A stretch of 64,000 bases of DNA from Mogibacterium diversum (GCF_002998925.1 NZ_CP027228.1:1116001-1180000), one strand, 5' to 3'; counted from the stretch's first letter, positions 48,719 through 57,968 are shown. Program-made: numbers and translations. The notes: generated by a model not told the origin, from the sequence alone.

Positions 48719-49603
48719 ATGGAAGAAACAGAAATGGAAAAAGCAGTACATAATAAGAACAAGGGCATCTTGCTGATAGTCACTTCAGCATTTTTCTTCG
48801 CCCTCATGGGAATATTCGTCAAGCTCTCGGGTGACCTGCCAGCTGTGGAAAAAGCATTTTTCAGAAACCTAATCGCCGCCATCATCGCTGCAATCGTACT
48901 GATCAAGGACAAGCAGCCGATACAAATCGGGCGCAAAAACTACATGCCTATGTTCGTACGAGTGACTGCAGGCACTATAGGAATCCTCGGAAATTTCTAC
49001 GCAGTGAGCCACATAATGGTTGCTGACGCCAGTATGCTCAATAAGCTATCGCCATTTGCGACGATTATATTTTCGATCATCCTCCTCAAAGAGGTTCCCA
49101 AGCGATACCAGGTCTTCTGCCTAATGCTCGCCATGACTGGTGCCCTGTTCGTAATCAAGCCAGGCTTCTCGGGAAATCCTATAGGTATGGCCGCTGGTCT
49201 TATCGGCGGTGTTGGCGCAGGCCTCGCATACACTATGGTACGTATGCTCGGCTCTAACGGAGTACAGCGGGCGGTCATCGTCTTCTGCTTCTCAGCCTTC
49301 AGCTGCCTAGCGATGGTCCCGCTGATAGTGCTGAAATATCATGCCCCGATGAGCCCATATCAGATCCTCATGCTTCTCTGTGCAGGCTTTGCTGCTGCAG
49401 GCGGTCAGTTCAGCATCACAGGTGCATATCGCTATGCCCCTGCAAAGGAAATCTCAATCTACGATTATTCGCAGATTATCTTCACAACTGCGTTAGGATT
49501 CATGGTGTTCGGCGAAATCCCAGATATCTATAGTTTTATCGGATATGCGATTATAATAACGGCTGGTACGATAATCTTCTTCAAGTCGAAGAAAGAACAG
49601 TAG
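48719..49603 (+). CDS. EamA/DMT-superfamily transporter
   Basis: Ten hydrophobic spans in two EamA repeats: the first begins GILLIVTSAFFFALMGIFVK, with VEKAFFRNLIAAI and VADASMLNKLSPFATIIFSI; the second starts near residue 155 (GNPIGMAAGLIGGVGAGLAY). The N-terminus is charged and cytoplasmic. Such proteins export metabolites or amino acids; the substrate is not evident. No good ribosome binding site precedes the first ATG (48719); the one five codons later is an alternative. Confidence 0.85.
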   Translation: MEETEMEKAVHNKNKGILLIVTSAFFFALMGIFVKLSGDLPAVEKAFFRNLIAAIIAAIVLIKDKQPIQIGRKNYMPMFVRVTAGTIGILGNFYAVSHIMVADASMLNKLSPFATIIFSIILLKEVPKRYQVFCLMLAMTGALFVIKPGFSGNPIGMAAGLIGGVGAGLAYTMVRMLGSNGVQRAVIVFCFSAFSCLAMVPLIVLKYHAPMSPYQILMLLCAGFAAAGGQFSITGAYRYAPAKEISIYDYSQIIFTTALGFMVFGEIPDIYSFIGYAIIITAGTIIFFKSKKEQ

Positions 49604-49626
49604 GCAAATTAAAATTAGATAAGAGA

Positions 49627-49662
49627 ATGCCGCGCTGCCCGAGTGGGTGGCGCGGCGTTTTG
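49627..49662 (+). terminator. Terminator after the EamA gene
   Basis: GCCGCGC and GCGCGGC form a GC-rich stem followed by GTTTTG. Confidence 0.8.
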
Positions 49663-49711
49663 AATTATTATTTTATTAAATATTATATCCCCACTTCTTG
49701 AGTAGTTACAT

Positions 49712-50782
49712 CTACCTCTTATACCTCGGCGTCTCGAGCTTAACCGGTTCAGGATTTAGAAGCACCCACTTAGTCGCCAGCTCACACAGTCTATCTAGTG
49801 AATCCTCATTAAAATCACCTCTAGGACTTATACTTGAAGCCAGGCTCTTAGCCTCTTCGAGTTCCGCCTCAGGCAGTGATACCCCAGTTGCTACATGCTT
49901 TACGAAATCGTCTAGCATCATGCGATAATCTCGGTTCCAGTTGCAGCCACCATTTCTATTCATCTCGTCCTGAACACGGCCAGCAATTCTCACAACCTCG
50001 CCTTGAAGAGTCTCTGCTGCACCATGTGAAGGTATCAGGAGTTCCCAGAGCTCTGCAAACTGTTCCTTCCAAGTGTGCCCTTCTACTACAATCGGAGATA
50101 CACCGTCGTGGATCTTGCGAGCCTTTACTGGCTCTACATCAAATAGCTTGTAAAGCTTGGCAAGTCCCGTATCTATCTCATCTACGTAATCTGGGTGGAA
50201 GCTTCCTCTATGGAATTCTACATCCTCACCAATTTTTCTCACATACTCCTTGACCGCAGGCGTCACCTCAGCTCCTGCATCTACTAGAATTTCAGCAACT
50301 TTCGCGCATCTTCCTATATCTATTCCTCGGCATGATATAAGCGCCTCCTCGAGTGGTGTTCGTTTCCATATATTGTCCCTAGCATTTAGGTCAACTCCTT
50401 GCTCGACGAGCAGCTTTACATTATCTGGTACGTATCCAGCTGCAGCGTTGTGAAGCGGGGTGTTTCCATAATTGTCTGGCTTAGCAACGTCACCCCCTAG
50501 TTCAAATAGCACCTTAACCACCTTCGCATTATTTCCAGCGTGAAAATTAAGCGGAGTGCGTCCGTAAGAGTTCAGTGTATTGACATCAAGCCCTTGTTCT
50601 ACAAGCCAAGGTATGATTTCGGCTGGGATTCCATAGTGATGTAAAGCAGTATTGAGGTCACAGCGGCCTGCATAAGCTGTAATCTCGCATTTGTCGAATA
50701 CCGCCTTTATCTCGTCAATATCACCTCTACGCAGTATCTCGTAGAAGTCGCTAGGTAACGTCTTTCTCTTTTTCTTAGCCAT
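49712..50782 (-). CDS. Ankyrin-repeat protein
   Basis: The N-terminal 180 residues hold about five ankyrin repeats: DLNTALHHYGIPAEIIPWLV, GRTPLNFHAGNNAKVVKVLF, GNTPLHNAAAGYVPDNVKLL and RTPLEEALISCRGIDIGRCA are clear. The C-terminal half is helical with no named domain, ending LLNPEPVKLETPRYKR. Ankyrin repeats bind proteins; the partner is unknown. There is no signal peptide, so it is cytoplasmic. It lies 12 bases downstream of the M18 aminopeptidase gene and is probably co-transcribed. Confidence 0.82.
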   Translation of the reverse strand: MAKKKRKTLPSDFYEILRRGDIDEIKAVFDKCEITAYAGRCDLNTALHHYGIPAEIIPWLVEQGLDVNTLNSYGRTPLNFHAGNNAKVVKVLFELGGDVAKPDNYGNTPLHNAAAGYVPDNVKLLVEQGVDLNARDNIWKRTPLEEALISCRGIDIGRCAKVAEILVDAGAEVTPAVKEYVRKIGEDVEFHRGSFHPDYVDEIDTGLAKLYKLFDVEPVKARKIHDGVSPIVVEGHTWKEQFAELWELLIPSHGAAETLQGEVVRIAGRVQDEMNRNGGCNWNRDYRMMLDDFVKHVATGVSLPEAELEEAKSLASSISPRGDFNEDSLDRLCELATKWVLLNPEPVKLETPRYKR

Positions 50783-50794
50783 GTGTCCCTCCTA

Positions 50795-52105
50795 TTAGTC
50801 CAATAGCTCAAATGAACCACCAGCATCTACTCTAAAAGTCTTCGAGTAGAATATAGTCATCGCATCTACAAGGTGCTTCGTATCCCTTGCGCCTACCGTT
50901 TCGTAGCACGAATGCATCGCCAGCTGTGCCAGCCCAATATCTACAGTGTTAAGCGACACGTGAGCATTCGATACGTTCCCTAGTGTGCTGCCGCCTCTTG
51001 TGTCTGATCTATTTGTAAATACCTGAACAGGTATATCATTCGACTCGCAGATGTCACGGAAAACCGCACAGCTCACGGCATCTGTCGTGTAGTGCTGTGC
51101 CGCGTTGAACTTGATTACTATGCCTTTATTTATCATAGGTCTATTTATAGGATCTGCCTTCTCGGGATGATTTGGATGCACTGCATGCGCGTTATCTGCA
51201 CTCACCATGAAGCTTGAAGAAACCACCCTATAGTGTCCCTCTTCATCCTTGCCTGAAGCGAGCGAGATGCGCTTCAGCACCTCCTCTAGGAAAGTGGAAT
51301 CAGCGCCCTGCTTGGTTAGAGAACCAGTCTCTTCATTGTCGAAAACCGCTAGAACTGGGACGCTGTGTGAATTCTTCGCGGCTATGAAGCCCTCAAGGCA
51401 TCCGTACGCACACTGCAAATCATCTAGGTGTGGCGCTGAGATGTACTCCTCGCTGCCTCCCCATACCTTACCCTTATCTCGAACGTATAGGAATAGGTCA
51501 TGCGAGATTATATCGGAATCTGATACGCCAGCAGACTCTGCTATAATTCTCATAAATGAACCCTTTGCCTCATCTGCCGAGCCGAGAACTGGGAGCATGT
51601 CAACCTGTGCGTTCCACGTCTGGCCTTTGTTAGCATCGCGGTTCATGTGAATTGCGACATTTGGAATGAGCAGCAAATCCCTATCCACGTTGACTAGTCT
51701 AACCTCGTACTTGTTACCATTTTTTACGATTATCCTGCCAGCAACGCTCAGTGGTCTATCGAGCCACGGAGCCATGAGCATGCCACCATAGCCTTCGACA
51801 TTGAGCTTTACATATCCGTTTTCAACGATTTCAGGATTTTCCTTAACCTTAAACGCTGGTGAATCTGAATGAGCAGCGCTGATCATAAAGCCAGTAAAAT
51901 CAAAAATCGGAGTCCTAAACGCAATTATACTCGAATCATTTCTGACCACGAAGTACTTCCCGCCTTCTGAAAGCTCCCATTTTGCAGACTCTGCAAGCTC
52001 AGTATAACCTTCCGCTTCAAGCCTCGCCTTAATATTAGCTATCGCATGAAAAGCTGTCGGCGACTTATCTAGAAACGATATGAGCTCTTTATTATAATCT
52101 GTCAT
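50795..52105 (-). CDS. M18-family aminopeptidase
   Basis: The protein has the M18 zinc-peptidase signatures: SAAHSDSPAFKVKENPEI (metal-binding H and D), LFDNEETGSLTKQGADSTFL equivalents (AVFDNEETGSLTKQGADSTF), VSADNAHAVHPNHPEKADPI and GSTLGNVSNAHVSLNTVDIG. It removes N-terminal acidic or neutral residues from peptides in the cytoplasm. GGGAG before the ATG at 52105 (MTDYNKELIS) makes this the start; 13 further upstream codons are not needed. Length (436) fits the family. Confidence 0.93.
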   Translation of the reverse strand: MTDYNKELISFLDKSPTAFHAIANIKARLEAEGYTELAESAKWELSEGGKYFVVRNDSSIIAFRTPIFDFTGFMISAAHSDSPAFKVKENPEIVENGYVKLNVEGYGGMLMAPWLDRPLSVAGRIIVKNGNKYEVRLVNVDRDLLLIPNVAIHMNRDANKGQTWNAQVDMLPVLGSADEAKGSFMRIIAESAGVSDSDIISHDLFLYVRDKGKVWGGSEEYISAPHLDDLQCAYGCLEGFIAAKNSHSVPVLAVFDNEETGSLTKQGADSTFLEEVLKRISLASGKDEEGHYRVVSSSFMVSADNAHAVHPNHPEKADPINRPMINKGIVIKFNAAQHYTTDAVSCAVFRDICESNDIPVQVFTNRSDTRGGSTLGNVSNAHVSLNTVDIGLAQLAMHSCYETVGARDTKHLVDAMTIFYSKTFRVDAGGSFELLD

Positions 52106-52227
52106 CGAATTCTCCCTTTGTGTATCAGTGTTTCTCGCTAGCATTTGGCGCTACGTATCCTTCGCCTTACTACTAGCGCGATTTATCTATAACTTAATTT
52201 CATTACAAGCAGTATATCACAGCATCA

Positions 52228-53232
52228 CTATTTCTTCTTCATTACATAACGCTGATTCCTGCTAGTCGCCTTGCCTGGAATCGTCATCTCTATAATCTCG
52301 TCCTCTATCGCAGGCTGCAAATAGTTCTCTCTAAAAGACTTTCTCGACTTTAAGCCAAGTGCACCCATGAGCTGCACGGCTGTATACGGTATATCAAATT
52401 CCATAGTCTCCATTAGTCTCTCTACCTGAGCAGTGGTATTTTCATACATTGCAGCGGGTTTACTCAGCACTTCCCCGAGCACCGCATCTAGTCGCTTCAG
52501 CATGAACATTATGAACTCATCAGAATCGCCATTCTTATGGCATCTAGCAATCACTTCATAATACTCGCTTTGGAAGTTTTTAATCTGACTCTCAAGTGGT
52601 ACATACTGAAAAAGTTCACGCCAATCATATAGAAGTGTAGTCTGCCATAGCCTAGCCATCCTACCATTTCCATCTGCAAAAGGATGAATGAATACAAACT
52701 CATAATGAAATACAGATGACATAATCAGAGGGTGAACGTTTTCTTTCTCTCGGTTCATCCATTCAAATAAATCGTTCATCTGTCCAGTTACGAGCTTCGC
52801 TGTTGGCGCCATGAATATACATCTATCTCCGTCAAAAACACCTTCTTCACCACTTCTGAATTTGCCACATTCCGGCACAAGTCCGTCGGTCATTACTCCA
52901 TGCATACGTTTTAAATCTTCCATATTAAATGGATTGATTTCTCGAATAGCTTCGTATGCGCGATATGCATTTTGAACTTCTTTAATCTCGTCACGGTTCC
53001 CGATGACAGTTCTGCCATCAATTACGTCTCTGACCTCAGCAAGAGATAGCGAGTTTGCTTCGATTGCAAGTGACGAATGAATAGACCTTATCCTGTTACT
53101 TCTCCGCAGATTCGGATGGGTGCTCAATGTATGATAGCCTTGTATCTTACCGACTTTCTCAGAGATATCACTTATTAACTTGAGCATTTGTTCCGTTATG
53201 TTATATGGTGGTTTGTACATCTGGGTGCTCAC
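52228..53232 (-). CDS. Fic-domain protein (probable AMP transferase, self-inhibited)
   Basis: The catalytic Fic motif HPFADGNGRMARLW fits HPFx[DE]GNGRxxR. An N-terminal segment IHSSLAIEANSLS matches the inhibitory helix ([ST]xxxE[GN]) with E in place, so this is a class II Fic protein kept inactive by its own N-terminus. A C-terminal winged helix (TAVQLMGALGLKSRKSFREN) is usual in the family. It would AMPylate target proteins. The start is uncertain: GTG at 53232 or ATG four codons later; neither has a clear ribosome binding site. Confidence 0.88.
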   Translation of the reverse strand: MSTQMYKPPYNITEQMLKLISDISEKVGKIQGYHTLSTHPNLRRSNRIRSIHSSLAIEANSLSLAEVRDVIDGRTVIGNRDEIKEVQNAYRAYEAIREINPFNMEDLKRMHGVMTDGLVPECGKFRSGEEGVFDGDRCIFMAPTAKLVTGQMNDLFEWMNREKENVHPLIMSSVFHYEFVFIHPFADGNGRMARLWQTTLLYDWRELFQYVPLESQIKNFQSEYYEVIARCHKNGDSDEFIMFMLKRLDAVLGEVLSKPAAMYENTTAQVERLMETMEFDIPYTAVQLMGALGLKSRKSFRENYLQPAIEDEIIEMTIPGKATSRNQRYVMKKK

Positions 53233-53308
53233 TTTGGCTTAATCATCTTGGGTGTTAACTTAGGTGTTTTCTTGAGTGTATCATAGCATCGCATATTTGT
53301 AAATATAG

Positions 53309-53347
53309 AAAACCCGCACCACTATACCACTAGCAGTGCGGGTTTTA
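53309..53347. terminator. Terminator between ltrA and fic
   Basis: AAACCCGCAC and GTGCGGGTTT form a 10-bp stem with TTTT on the plus side and a T-containing tract on the minus side. Confidence 0.82.
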
Positions 53348-53356
53348 ACCTCTGAA

Positions 53357-54514
53357 CTATTTATCTAATCCAGCTTTTCTTAAACGCCTTCTCTCCTGCA
53401 AATTCCTCATATAAAAGAACCCAATCGAATGAACCGTAATTGCTGCGATTGTCGCCGTAGTTATGTGTAGAACTGCCGCGTCATTATGTGCAAGATTATA
53501 GCTCGCAACACTGCCAAATAGGAAAATCCAAAGCTGAACAGCATAGTACTTCGCATCAAAGCTAAGGTGTGGCTTGCTGTACATGTTATTTGCAATAACC
53601 GCCCACTGTAACATGAAGATTCCTGCATACATGAAAAGGGTGACAAAATGCACGTTCGCATCGTTGTGACTTATAAAACTCATCGATACGGTAATCATAA
53701 TCAGCCCGATATAAATCGGGTAATGGCTGTACATGAGGAACATTCCATTCGTATCCGCGTGTTCGTCGATGCTGTGATTGAGCACGCTGAAATAATACAT
53801 GAATAAGCATGCAACTATCGTGAAGTAAAGGACTGAACTAAGCGTAAAGGTCTTGAGCGTGAAAAAAGGGGCGATTCCCATGATCATCTCACCTAGATTT
53901 ATAATTGTAAGTAGGGAGATTCTCTCAACGAGGTGCACGAAATTTATATCGATACGCTCAAACCTCCTTCTGAAATAAATCGGCATAAGGAACGTCACGA
54001 TAATCGTCACTAGATATATGTAAATGCCTATCGCTATCGGGAAGTGACTCGCCGCAAGCATACCGAACACTCTTACCCCCGTCACCCCGAGGAAGCCACG
54101 GATTGAAATGCGCTCTGCTTTTGTAAGCCCATGACTGTAATACTGCGCAAAGTACTGCACGAACAGCACGAATGAGAGTGATGCGATGGTCCAGCACAGG
54201 TAGTCAAAGTGGTCGTGCCAATCCTCGACAATCATGCCCGCAAACACCAGCAGGATCATCATCTTAACGAACATTATCGAGAGGTTAAGAAATGAATTTT
54301 TTCCATACTGATTCGTGAACACAGTCTGAAGCATCCACGCATCAACTAGCACGAACGTCGTCATAATGAAGGCAAAGAATGCCTCCCCACCTACAACGCC
54401 ACCGTGCAGATGATGAATCAGCTCAGTCGTCTTCGAGATAGCATATACGAACACTAGGTCATAAAAGAGCTCGGTAAATTCGACATTTTTGTGCTTGATA
54501 GTGGATTTAAGCAT
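53357..54514 (-). CDS. Low-temperature-requirement A (LtrA) family membrane protein
   Basis: The 385-residue protein has about eleven hydrophobic spans and the LtrA start: VEFTELFYDLVFVYAISKTT, then a conserved-looking histidine pair (LIHHLHGG) and FFAFIMTTFVLVDAWMLQTV. The short cytoplasmic tail is basic. The molecular function is unknown; the family name comes from a Listeria cold-growth mutant. AAGGAG precedes the ATG. A terminator-like hairpin with TTTTTGTTTT lies directly in its leader. Confidence 0.86.
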   Translation of the reverse strand: MLKSTIKHKNVEFTELFYDLVFVYAISKTTELIHHLHGGVVGGEAFFAFIMTTFVLVDAWMLQTVFTNQYGKNSFLNLSIMFVKMMILLVFAGMIVEDWHDHFDYLCWTIASLSFVLFVQYFAQYYSHGLTKAERISIRGFLGVTGVRVFGMLAASHFPIAIGIYIYLVTIIVTFLMPIYFRRRFERIDINFVHLVERISLLTIINLGEMIMGIAPFFTLKTFTLSSVLYFTIVACLFMYYFSVLNHSIDEHADTNGMFLMYSHYPIYIGLIMITVSMSFISHNDANVHFVTLFMYAGIFMLQWAVIANNMYSKPHLSFDAKYYAVQLWIFLFGSVASYNLAHNDAAVLHITTATIAAITVHSIGFFYMRNLQERRRLRKAGLDK

Positions 54515-54527
54515 ATTACTCCTTATA

Positions 54528-54563
54528 AAACAAAAACCGTATAGCCTTTTTCTTAACTATACG
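54528..54563 (-). terminator. Terminator-like hairpin in the ltrA leader
   Basis: On the minus strand CCGTATAG and CTATACGG form a stem followed by TTTTTGTTTT, only about ten bases before the ltrA ribosome binding site. It could attenuate ltrA. A diverged copy is present in the second duplicate near 56912-56945. Confidence 0.6.
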
Positions 54564-55065
54564 GGTATTCCGACGTGCCGTCAATGTGCGGAGACTAGAA
54601 CATTAGTGTTTCCAAAATATCAATATTGCTAGCCGCTCCTTTGTACCACTTTGTATTTTCCTATTAAATCGCTTTTATTAAATTTTTTTAATGATAGTAT
54701 GAGCTTAGGAAGCATTTACATCAATTATTGAACCGGAGGTGCCCTATGTCATCAAACACTAACCGTCGTTATCGTAAGCCACTTAGCTTTACATTCATAT
54801 TTGTTGTAATGTTACTTCTTATATTTGCTATCTTGCAGATTGCATCTAGACCAACAGCAGATAAGGATCGAGTAACAAATGCGACCGACATCAAAGTTAT
54901 GGTGAAAACAGCTGACGATTCTAGATCAGCTATCGTCAAGACTTATGAATTGGATAAATTTACGAAGCTATCAAAATCAAAGCAGATGAAGATCATAAGT
55001 TCAACCTGCGGCAAAGTCGAAGGTGATGCTCCTAATGTTTCCCTCAAGAGTAAAGACACTTCACA
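54533..55065. repeat. Segmental duplication, copy 1 (leader plus 5' part of gene)
   Basis: This stretch matches about 56918-57445 with scattered changes, from the CCGTATAG hairpin through a conserved leader (GTATTCCGACGTGCCGTCAA) and the ribosome binding site to roughly codon 107 of the gene. The copies diverge after that. Confidence 0.88.
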
Positions 55066-55423
55066 TATCAAGATCCATTTTCAAGATAAGAAGTCTAAGG
55101 CGAAAACACCTGAGATTGACAGCATAACTCTCTACACAGCAGCAGGAATGCCAGTAAATCCAAAAAAGAGACAAGATATCGGGGTGCTCTACAATTACGG
55201 CCATAAGACTGATGAACTGAGCATGTATCTGTCAGAATTTATACCAGCAGATAAACTGACATTCCGCGATTCAGATAGTACCAAAACGGATGATGCTGCT
55301 AGCGAAAGTAGTAATGATTCCACTGATGAAGAAGACCTCATCTGGTTCTGTATCTTCGAAATCAAGTACTCTATCGGAAGTAAAAAATATGTGACGTATA
55401 CTGCGGTTTCGGTGGGGGAATAG
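54746..55423 (+). CDS. Membrane-anchored hypothetical protein, 225 aa (full-length copy)
   Basis: The start follows GGAGGTG (MSSNTNRRYRKPLSFTFIFV), with one membrane span at residues 12-34 and an outside domain. A lysine-rich region (KLSKSKQMKIISSTCGKVEG) leads to FIPADKLTFRDSDSTKTDDA, an acidic serine-rich linker, and a final KYSIGSKKYVTYTAV strand. No known domain. It is the intact member of a duplicated pair, and the copy at 57123 is truncated. Confidence 0.7.
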   Translation: MSSNTNRRYRKPLSFTFIFVVMLLLIFAILQIASRPTADKDRVTNATDIKVMVKTADDSRSAIVKTYELDKFTKLSKSKQMKIISSTCGKVEGDAPNVSLKSKDTSHIKIHFQDKKSKAKTPEIDSITLYTAAGMPVNPKKRQDIGVLYNYGHKTDELSMYLSEFIPADKLTFRDSDSTKTDDAASESSNDSTDEEDLIWFCIFEIKYSIGSKKYVTYTAVSVGE

Positions 55424-55428
55424 ACAGT

Positions 55429-55455
55429 AAAAAAGCGCCAAATGGCGCTTTTTCT
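55429..55455. terminator. Bidirectional terminator
   Basis: AAAAAGCGCC and GGCGCTTTTT form a 10-bp stem with a four-base loop and T runs on both strands, between convergent genes. Confidence 0.9.
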
Positions 55456-55460
55456 ATCAT

Positions 55461-56807
55461 CTATAGATTTGATGGTTTATCGATTACCGTCGCTTTAATT
55501 GCATCAGATACAGTTTTTTTATGGAGCTTCTTCATAGCTAAAAACTTAAGATTGGTCTCAAGGTTTTCTCCAAACCGATCTCTCTGCTCTTCTGTTTCTA
55601 TTACTATACGATATATTGCTCCTTTATAATCCAAAATAATTACAGTCTTTAAATTTACATTATCGTAAGCATTCATCCTACCATAATGGCAATAATGATA
55701 TTTAGTAATATTAATATCATTTCTTTGTTTAATTATATTGTGTTTATTATCCTCCGAGATTTCCTCATTATTTGCATCCTCACTCTGAGACTCTCTACAT
55801 TCATCAAAACTCGACGAGTCGTAATCTGTTGCCTCATTAAAAGAGCCTTTGCCTATAGCAATTTGTGCTTTTATTTTAGGGTAAAATTCAGGGTACTTTT
55901 GGTGATCTATTATATATGCTACCTCATATGAACCTGTTGATATACCTTCTGTCTTAGAATCGTTTGCATACCTCCAATATGTTGGTTTGCTAAACTTCAT
56001 AACATACTTTTTATAGGGTCCAGTATACATTTTACTATAGTAATAATGATCATTATTAAAATTCTCATTTAAGGCAGGTAGAGCAGCCATCAAAATGAAC
56101 GTGCACACATACCACAAAGCTATACTGTTGAAAAAAATTGTTCTTTTCCTTAACTTTTCTACCGTTATATGTCTCTTTTCCTGATTTAAAGAGTTGGAGT
56201 AGTAAAATACAAACGGATCTTCAGATTCCTTCTCTTTAATGTAAGTCGGTTTTAATTCTTTGATAATATTTTCAAGCGCATATTCATCATCAGGCGAAAG
56301 GAATTCCATTGAAACAGTATATTCTCTTTTTACACTCTGGCAACGTCCGTTTATAGGGATAATGTATAACCAATATGTGTTTTTTCTATAGATAAACCGA
56401 CCTGTTACGGCAGGCATAATCTTACGAACCTGGATAATTGCATCAAGCTCCTCCCACCTAACAAGGTTGTATTTTGGTTTTCGTTTAAATATTCGAGTAA
56501 CTCCTCCTGCTCTAACTGTTACACCTCGCTCATCTATTTTGATTAAATACCCACGATAACTGTCAATCATCGTAATAAGAGCTACAGCCAACAACATTTC
56601 AAATGCAGTTGTTCCTACTATTGCTGGGAGTTTCTTGCTGTGTATGGGAGTTTCACCATACATAAGCATGCCTACAGTGAATACAATCATCATCAGCACT
56701 CCCATAAGCACGAGTGTAAGGATTATACTATCCTTGGATTTAAATGTATACTCGGTAATTTGCTCATTTTTCTTCTTTGCCTCTATCCTTATTTTTGCTT
56801 TCTTCAT
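55461..56807 (-). CDS. Hypothetical membrane protein, 448 aa
   Basis: Two N-terminal membrane spans (ILTLVLMGVLMMIVFTVGML and a second near residue 65) are followed by a cytoplasmic PH-like region with YRGYLIKIDERGVTVRAGGV. A third span lies near residue 235 (SIALWYVCTFILMAALPALN), with a long tyrosine- and asparagine-rich region after it. No family recognised. It sits between the two copies of the duplicated segment, so the duplication brackets this gene. AGAGGA precedes the ATG. Confidence 0.65.
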   Translation of the reverse strand: MKKAKIRIEAKKKNEQITEYTFKSKDSIILTLVLMGVLMMIVFTVGMLMYGETPIHSKKLPAIVGTTAFEMLLAVALITMIDSYRGYLIKIDERGVTVRAGGVTRIFKRKPKYNLVRWEELDAIIQVRKIMPAVTGRFIYRKNTYWLYIIPINGRCQSVKREYTVSMEFLSPDDEYALENIIKELKPTYIKEKESEDPFVFYYSNSLNQEKRHITVEKLRKRTIFFNSIALWYVCTFILMAALPALNENFNNDHYYYSKMYTGPYKKYVMKFSKPTYWRYANDSKTEGISTGSYEVAYIIDHQKYPEFYPKIKAQIAIGKGSFNEATDYDSSSFDECRESQSEDANNEEISEDNKHNIIKQRNDINITKYHYCHYGRMNAYDNVNLKTVIILDYKGAIYRIVIETEEQRDRFGENLETNLKFLAMKKLHKKTVSDAIKATVIDKPSNL

Positions 56808-56892
56808 GCTTTATTATGTCCTCTTTTATTTTTTTAAGTGCCACTATATCACCGTTACGGTAGCCTTCGATGCAAGAAGCTGTAAGTTTCAT
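56764..56892 (-). CDS. Possible small protein upstream of the membrane protein, 42 aa (weak)
   Basis: A frame starting MKLTASCIEGYRNGDIVALK and ending in a charged KNKDRGKEEK tail overlaps the start of the 448-residue gene by 44 bases. There is no convincing ribosome binding site, so it may not be translated. Confidence 0.25.
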   Translation of the reverse strand: MKLTASCIEGYRNGDIVALKKIKEDIIKHEESKNKDRGKEEK

Positions 56893-56917
56893 TTAATAAT
56901 TATAGAAATCTGCAAAA

Positions 56918-57445
56918 CCGTATAGCCTATTTATTAACTATAAGGGTATTCCGACGTGCCGTCAATGTACGGAACTAGAACATTAGCATTATCCAAAATA
57001 TCAATATTGATATTGATAGCCGATTCTTTGTGCCACTTTGTATTTCCTATCATATCTTCTTTTTTTAATAATAATATGAACTTAGGAAGCATATACATCA
57101 ATTGTTGAAACGGAGGTGCCCTATGTCATCAAACACTAACCGTCGTTATCGTAAGCCACTTAGCTTTACATTCATATTTGTTGGAATTTTACTTCTTATA
57201 TTTGCCATCTTGCAGATTGCATCTAGACCAACAGCAGATAAAGATCGCGTAACAAATGCTACGGACATCAAAGTTGTGGTGAAAACAGCTGACAACTCTA
57301 GATCAGCTATCGTCAAGACTTATGAATTGGATAAATTTTCGAAGCTATCAAAATCAAAGCAGATGAAGATTATGAGTTCAACCTGCGGCAAAGTCGAAGG
57401 TGATGCTCCTAATGTATCTATCAAGAACAAAGACTCTTCCTACAT
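56918..57445. repeat. Segmental duplication, copy 2
   Basis: Counterpart of 54533-55065. The leader has small insertions (for example an extra ATATTGAT), and the hairpin arms are changed from CTATACGG to CTATAAGG, so this copy appears to be decaying. Confidence 0.88.
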
Positions 57446-57500
57446 GGTAATATCCTTTTCGCCATATCAAGCTAATAAAAATATCCGCACTCCAAATTGA
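57123..57500 (+). pseudogene. Truncated second copy of the membrane-anchored protein
   Basis: The first ~105 residues match the gene at 54746 almost completely (MSSNTNRRYRKPLSFTFIFV, then KLSKSKQMKIMSSTCGKVEG), including the ribosome binding site. After NVSIKNKDSS the sequence changes and stops at residue 125, so the second half of the domain, the acidic linker and the final strands are missing. It is either a remnant or a shortened paralogue. It lies between the 448-residue gene and tmRNA. Confidence 0.7.
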
Positions 57501-57577
57501 GCACAGCATGTAGCTCCAGAGCTACGGATATTATCCAAGCAGTAAGAATCCGAATATAAATCTCGTTATTGCCTTAA

Positions 57578-57610
57578 TAAAAAGAGCTCCGGCCAATTAT
57601 GACCAGAGCC
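57578..57610 (-). terminator. Terminator of tmRNA
   Basis: On the minus strand GCTCTGG and CCGGAGC pair around a 10-base loop (one G-U), followed by TCTTTTTAT, just after the tmRNA 3' end. Confidence 0.78.
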
Positions 57611-57616
57611 GATTTT

Positions 57617-57968
57617 TGGTGGAGGCGGTGGGATTTGAACCCACGTCCAAGAGCATTTCCGAAGGACTTTCTCCGAGCGCAGCTGATACTTTAGAATTCG
57701 CTCATGTGGCGTCACGTCAGCAGACTACACAATCACTATCCCGTTGTTCCCTTACGCTACCGGGAGCTCACGCAAGGTTTTCCTGCATAATCGACGCCAG
57801 ATCCGTTACCTGCAGGTGAATACCGGTTGACGCGCGGTGCTGAACTAAGCAGCTAGTGCGAAATTGTTATTCTGTTTAGCGTTTGAATTTAACCGCCGCT
57901 TTTTACGTGGCTCGGCTCCACGGCTCGCTTATCCTTGTTCCACACTCCTGTCGAAACCTGACGCCCCC
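57617..57968 (-). ncRNA. ssrA: tmRNA
   Basis: The 5' end GGGGGCGTCAGGTTTCGACA and the 3' end with GGACGTGGGTTCAAATCCCA and CCTCCACCA form the tRNA-like domain with a T-loop and an encoded CCA. The tag reading frame (57845-57880) starts at GCT and encodes AKQNNNFALAA, whose FALAA end is the usual protease signal. Pseudoknot-forming sequences lie between. The smpB gene follows upstream in the same direction, which is a usual arrangement for trans-translation. Confidence 0.95.

Noticed and set aside
57616..57819. Plus-strand open frame over the tmRNA 3' end
   Set aside because: It is the complement of the conserved tRNA-like part of tmRNA; such frames are a frequent false call.
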